8,123 nt of DNA. Source: Cryomorphaceae bacterium (GTDB taxonomy: Bacteria > Bacteroidota > Bacteroidia > Flavobacteriales > Schleiferiaceae). Positions 6,273 to 8,123 of the stretch are shown in pieces. Position 1 is the stretch's first letter. Each line of letters starts with the position of its first letter. A model generated the notes under the pieces. That model searched no databases. It was not told the DNA's origin and saw only the letters and a program-made list of their open reading frames with translations. Made by a program: the position numbers and the translations under genes. The stretch spans positions 1 to 8,123 of the forward strand of contig DNWN01000024.1 in the NCBI GenBank assembly GCA_003507115.1, in the 5' to 3' direction.

Positions 6273-7022
6273 TTAGAGGGAATCCATGTTTTTCATGGTG
6301 GATTCGCTGAACCAGCTGGGTTTCAGGTCAGGACGCTTGCGCCATTCGAGGATCGTGAGCGTGGTCGTTTGGTTGCCGTCTTTGGCGGTGAAGCGAATTT
6401 CATCGGGCATCAGCACCCCATCAAAACGTTTAAAGCGCAAGGCGTCCATTTGCTGGCTCACCGTTCCTTTTTTGTCAAAAAACACGAGGCGAACCCAGGT
6501 GTCGTTCTGCACGCTGAGGTAGGCGTCGACATGGTCGTGGGCCACCGGGGTGGCGGGCTTGGGGACGCAGCGGATAAGGTGGCATTCTTGGCCATTGACA
6601 GTTTTTTTGCCCTGGTAGCTGTGGGTGAAGTCCTGGCTCAGGGAGGCGGCACCTAAGATGTTGTCAAATTGGGCATCCGTTCCCATCCAACCTTGCATGA
6701 GCATGGAGGAGGGAAGCTTCATGATTTTCCCGGTCCGAGGTGAATAGGTCATAAGGCTCTTGTCAGCCTTCATGTAGACCATTCCGGCGTCGCGCTCGGG
6801 GGAGACAATTTGCACCAGGGAATAGGCGTTGCCCATATTCCAGCTTCGCAGCTCCATGTCGCGGGTATAGCGCGGGCGTTCCGCTTTCATTTTGATGCGG
6901 CTGTATGCGGACTGTTGGATCGCCGAGGCTTCAGCCTTGGCCAAGAGGGAGCTTGGATTTTGGGCAAAAACAGAAAAGAAGCTCAGGCCAAGCCCAAGGG
7001 TATAGAGAAGTTGACGGCGCAT
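6273..7022 (-). CDS. Periplasmic LolA-like 'outer membrane lipoprotein-sorting protein' (PF17131/TP0789-type)
   Basis: This 249-residue protein begins with a signal peptide (MRRQLLYTLGLGLSFFSVFA, cleavage after FA at residue 20) and lacks a lipobox cysteine, so it should be soluble in the periplasm. The mature part matches the LolA-like family typified by Treponema TP0789: SPERDAGMVYMKADKSL at 74-90, MTYSPRTGKIMKLPSSML at 91-108, QGWMGTDAQFDNI at 110-122, a SQDFTH segment at 129-134, a V-N-G-QECHLI strand at 142-150, then MPDEIRF at 205-211. These proteins have a half-barrel fold with a hydrophobic cavity like LolA and LppX and are thought to carry lipids or lipoproteins; no substrate is established for this one. 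It is the first gene of the minus-strand operon, ahead of the two permeases, which suggests it hands material to or takes it from that ABC complex. The ATG at 7022 gives an ideal signal peptide; no Shine-Dalgarno is visible. Confidence 0.88.
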   Translation of the reverse strand: MRRQLLYTLGLGLSFFSVFAQNPSSLLAKAEASAIQQSAYSRIKMKAERPRYTRDMELRSWNMGNAYSLVQIVSPERDAGMVYMKADKSLMTYSPRTGKIMKLPSSMLMQGWMGTDAQFDNILGAASLSQDFTHSYQGKKTVNGQECHLIRCVPKPATPVAHDHVDAYLSVQNDTWVRLVFFDKKGTVSQQMDALRFKRFDGVLMPDEIRFTAKDGNQTTTLTILEWRKRPDLKPSWFSESTMKNMDSL

Positions 7023-7156
7023 ACGAATGTGAATTTACGGCTCAATGGCTTAACCCATCCTGGAGCAAAGGGTTCGTCTTGTGGGGCGATTTTGGGCATT
7101 ACTTTTGCATTAGACTTTATGCCCCGAGGGCTTTCAACTTTTTAAACGATCATCTT
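7023..7156. promoter_or_regulatory. Divergent intergenic region between LolA-like operon and bacilliredoxin gene
   Basis: These 134 bases separate two divergently transcribed genes and should contain both promoters. The rightward promoter is recognisable (7079-7107). For the leftward operon I found no TAnnTTTG box with a TTG partner; the nearest candidate, ACCCTTTG on the minus strand (7066-7073), matches the -7 consensus only in its TTTG half. No RNA gene or open frame with coding character is seen here. Confidence 0.6.
7079..7107 (+). promoter_or_regulatory. Bacteroidota-type sigma promoter for the bacilliredoxin gene
   Basis: TACTTTTG at 7100-7107 is an exact match to the Bacteroidota -7 consensus TAnnTTTG, and TTG at 7079-7081 provides the -33 element with an 18-base spacer. 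Transcription would start near 7114 and leave a leader of roughly 43 bases before the ATG at 7157. The -7 box is enclosed by the inverted repeat GGGCAT (7094-7099) and ATGCCC (7119-7124), a possible repressor site. The assignment is by consensus only. Confidence 0.6.
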
Positions 7157-7576
7157 ATGTATCCCGAAGATCTTATTGCCCCCATGCGCGCCGAATTGAC
7201 CGACGCCGGTTTCACCGAAATCCGCGACGCGGCAGCCATGGAAACGGCTATCACCCAAAACTCGGGAACCACCTTTGTGGTTATTAATTCCGTTTGTGGC
7301 TGTGCGGCCGGTTCTGCGCGCCCCGGAGCCCGTATGGCCGTGGCCAACGCGGGCAAGAAGCCCGATCATTTAATCACAGCCTTCGCGGGAAATGACCGGG
7401 AATCGGTCAATAAAGCTCGTGATTTGATGCTTCCCTTTCCTCCCTCGTCGCCCTGCATGGCCCTTTTCAAAGATGGGGAGTTGGTCCATATGATTGAACG
7501 CCATCATATCGAGGGCCGCCCCGCAGACATGCTGGCAGCCAATTTGATCGGAGCTTTCGACTCCCACTGCGGGTAA
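7157..7576 (+). CDS. Bacilliredoxin, BrxA/BrxB family (formerly YphP/YqiW)
   Basis: This 139-residue cytoplasmic protein has thioredoxin-like architecture and the family's CGC active site at C47-G48-C49 within VVINSVCGCAAGSARPG (41-57). Other family landmarks are the N-terminus MYPEDLIAPMRAELTDAGF, the KPDHLITAFAGND stretch at 68-80, the PFPPSSPCMALFKDGELV segment at 93-110, and HHIEGRPADML at 116-126. Bacilliredoxins remove bacillithiol from S-bacillithiolated proteins after oxidative stress, so the gene suggests that the organism makes bacillithiol. Additional cysteines are C100 and C138 (SHCG end). The ATG at 7157 is chosen because it gives exactly the family N-terminus; the frame stays open upstream to about 6905, but that part is antisense to the LolA-like gene and not family-like. 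It has its own promoter and appears to be monocistronic. BrxA and BrxB cannot be told apart here. Confidence 0.95.
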   Translation: MYPEDLIAPMRAELTDAGFTEIRDAAAMETAITQNSGTTFVVINSVCGCAAGSARPGARMAVANAGKKPDHLITAFAGNDRESVNKARDLMLPFPPSSPCMALFKDGELVHMIERHHIEGRPADMLAANLIGAFDSHCG

Positions 7577-7625
7577 GTCGGGGGGTAAACCTCGGTTGAG
7601 GGGGGGCATCAAAAGCCCAAGGGAC

Positions 7626-7671
7626 TTATGGTAAAATTTACTATAGTGTACTTTGTACGCTTTTACCATAA
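7626..7671 (+). repeat. Perfect 11-bp inverted repeat upstream of the susC-like gene
   Basis: TTATGGTAAAA (7626-7636) and TTTTACCATAA (7661-7671) are exact reverse complements, separated by 24 bases. The spacer itself contains two small palindromes: ACTATAGT (7640-7647) and GTAC-TTT-GTAC (7648-7658). The structure ends 33 bases before the susC-like start codon. It is AT-rich and has no T run after the right arm, so it does not look like a standard terminator for the bacilliredoxin gene. An operator for a dimeric regulator or an RNA leader hairpin fits better. Confidence 0.6.
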
Positions 7672-7711
7672 TTCATGTATTTTAGGGGTCAAATTATCCC
7701 AACCATGAATT
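7670..7711 (+). promoter_or_regulatory. Possible leader hairpin covering the susC-like start codon
   Basis: AATTCATG (7670-7677) is the exact reverse complement of CATGAATT (7704-7711), which contains the ATG at 7705-7707. In the mRNA this would form an 8-bp stem (nine with a flanking U-G pair) with a 26-base loop and hide the initiation codon. Its left arm overlaps the last two bases of the right arm of the 11-bp repeat at 7626-7671, so the two structures partly exclude each other. Such alternation would suit attenuation or translational control, but the stem is AT-rich and may be weak. Confidence 0.3.
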
Positions 7712-8123
7712 GGAAACGCACCCTTGGAAGCGCCCTCGCTTTCCTCTTTCTTTCTACTACTGCATTTGCTCAAGGTCGTGTCACGGGTTCCGTGAAAGAC
7801 GGAGCTGGCGCGGCTTTGCCCGGTGTTGTGCTATCCGATGAAGCCTCGGGTACTACGACCACGACGGACAATAATGGTCTGTATTCCTTGACCGTTTCGA
7901 CGAACCAAGTCACGATGAAGGCCTCCATGATGGGCTATGTCGACGCAAGCAAAACGGTCAGTCTGTCTAAAGGCGCAGCGACGGCCAACTTTATTTTGAA
8001 CGAAGAAGCCGTGACCCTGGACGATATCGTGGTGATTGGCTATGGTACCTCCAACATCAAGGATTTGACGGGTTCCGTTGTCAGCGTCAAAGCGAAGTCC
8101 TTCCAAAAGGGATCCTTTTCGAC
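7705..8123 (+). CDS. SusC/RagA-family TonB-linked outer-membrane protein, N-terminal part; 3' truncated by window
   Basis: The frame from the ATG at 7705 is open to the window end, giving 139 residues of a protein that is usually about 1000 long. A signal peptide spans residues 1-22 (MNWKRTLGSALAFLFLSTTA, then FA before QG). A CarboxypepD_reg-like beta-sandwich follows at about 24-98 (GRVTGSVKDGAGAALPGV at 24-41, TTDNNGLYSLTV at 53-64, MMGYVDA at 75-81). Next comes the SusC signature stretch LDDIVVIGYGT at 105-115, which includes the TonB-box region, and KDLTGSVVSVKAKSF at 119-133, the start of the plug domain. SusC proteins are 22-strand outer-membrane barrels that import glycans, peptides or other large nutrients with a SusD lipoprotein lid, normally encoded just downstream; that part is outside the window. 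The substrate cannot be inferred. The leader holds inverted repeats at 7626-7711. Confidence 0.94.
   Translation, partial: MNWKRTLGSALAFLFLSTTAFAQGRVTGSVKDGAGAALPGVVLSDEASGTTTTTDNNGLYSLTVSTNQVTMKASMMGYVDASKTVSLSKGAATANFILNEEAVTLDDIVVIGYGTSNIKDLTGSVVSVKAKSFQKGSFS

Noticed and set aside
6905..7156. Upstream extension of the bacilliredoxin frame
   Set aside because: The frame is open but encodes a non-family sequence, overlaps the oppositely oriented LolA-like gene and lies upstream of the consensus promoter at 7079-7107. The ATG at 7157 gives the standard N-terminus.
7571..7606. G-rich run (GGG, G6 and G7) after the bacilliredoxin stop as a possible G-quadruplex or terminator
   Set aside because: Only three separate G tracts are present and one loop is 14 bases. 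The nearby stems (CCTC/GAGG at 7590-7601, GGGC/GCCC at 7604-7618) are only 4 bp and have no T run.
7652..7685. Possible susC promoter: TTTG (7652-7655) with TATTTTAG (7678-7685)
   Set aside because: The -7 word has one mismatch and the spacer is 22 bases. It would start transcription only about 15 bases before the ATG. TACTTTG at 7649-7655 is one base short of the consensus. Neither is good enough to annotate.
7831..8106. 91-codon minus-strand open frame under the susC-like gene
   Set aside because: The plus-strand frame has a signal peptide, CarboxypepD_reg domain and SusC signature; the antisense product has no supporting feature.
1..8123. tRNA, rRNA, CRISPR, insertion sequence, toxin-antitoxin or phage features
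   Set aside because: I looked on both strands and found no cloverleaf-like segment, spaced repeat series, transposase or integrase motif, or terminal inverted repeats with target duplications.

Overview
The window looks like a chromosomal segment of a member of the Bacteroidota (Flavobacteriia or Saprospiria-like) with fairly high GC for that phylum (estimated by eye, not computed). Three things point there: a secreted protein ending in a type IX secretion (CHU_C / gliding-motility type) sorting domain, the start of a SusC/RagA-type TonB-dependent outer-membrane protein, and a TAnnTTTG-type -7 promoter element with almost no Shine-Dalgarno sequences. Nothing indicates a phage, plasmid, insertion sequence, CRISPR array or RNA gene. 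The window is cut inside a gene at both ends.

Layout, left to right. (1) 2-475 (+): C-terminal 157 residues of a large secreted protein with a T9SS type B sorting domain, followed by a strong 12-bp terminator hairpin (497-529). (2) 545-2362 (+): complete uvrC, the nucleotide-excision-repair incision nuclease. (3) 2359-7022 (-): a five-gene, tightly packed operon read right to left. It encodes a periplasmic LolA-like protein (PF17131-type), two FtsX/MacB-type ABC permeases, a LolD/MacB-type ATPase, and finally a flavin nitroreductase that matches the iodotyrosine (halotyrosine) deiodinase branch. uvrC and this last gene converge and share a CTAG in which both stop codons lie. (4) 7023-7156: a divergent intergenic region with a good Bacteroidota promoter for the rightward gene. 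(5) 7157-7576 (+): bacilliredoxin of the BrxA/BrxB family with a CGC active site. (6) 7577-7704: a leader with striking inverted repeats. (7) 7705-8123 (+): N-terminal 139 residues of a SusC-like outer-membrane protein that runs off the window.

How the genes fit together. The four-gene transporter part of the minus-strand operon has everything a Lol-like or MacB-like inner-membrane extraction machine needs except a known substrate: an ATPase dimer, a heterodimer of four-TM permeases with large periplasmic domains, and a soluble periplasmic carrier-like protein. The deiodinase-like gene follows the ATPase with a stop-G-start junction, so it is probably co-expressed, but a functional link is not shown. 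The other genes (uvrC, bacilliredoxin) are housekeeping or stress functions.

I see no clearly unprecedented system. The most interesting points are the deiodinase-like enzyme with its apparent E/Y/K substrate-binding triad in an ABC operon, the possible second Lol-like pathway, and the nested inverted repeats (one covering the start codon) in front of the susC-like gene.
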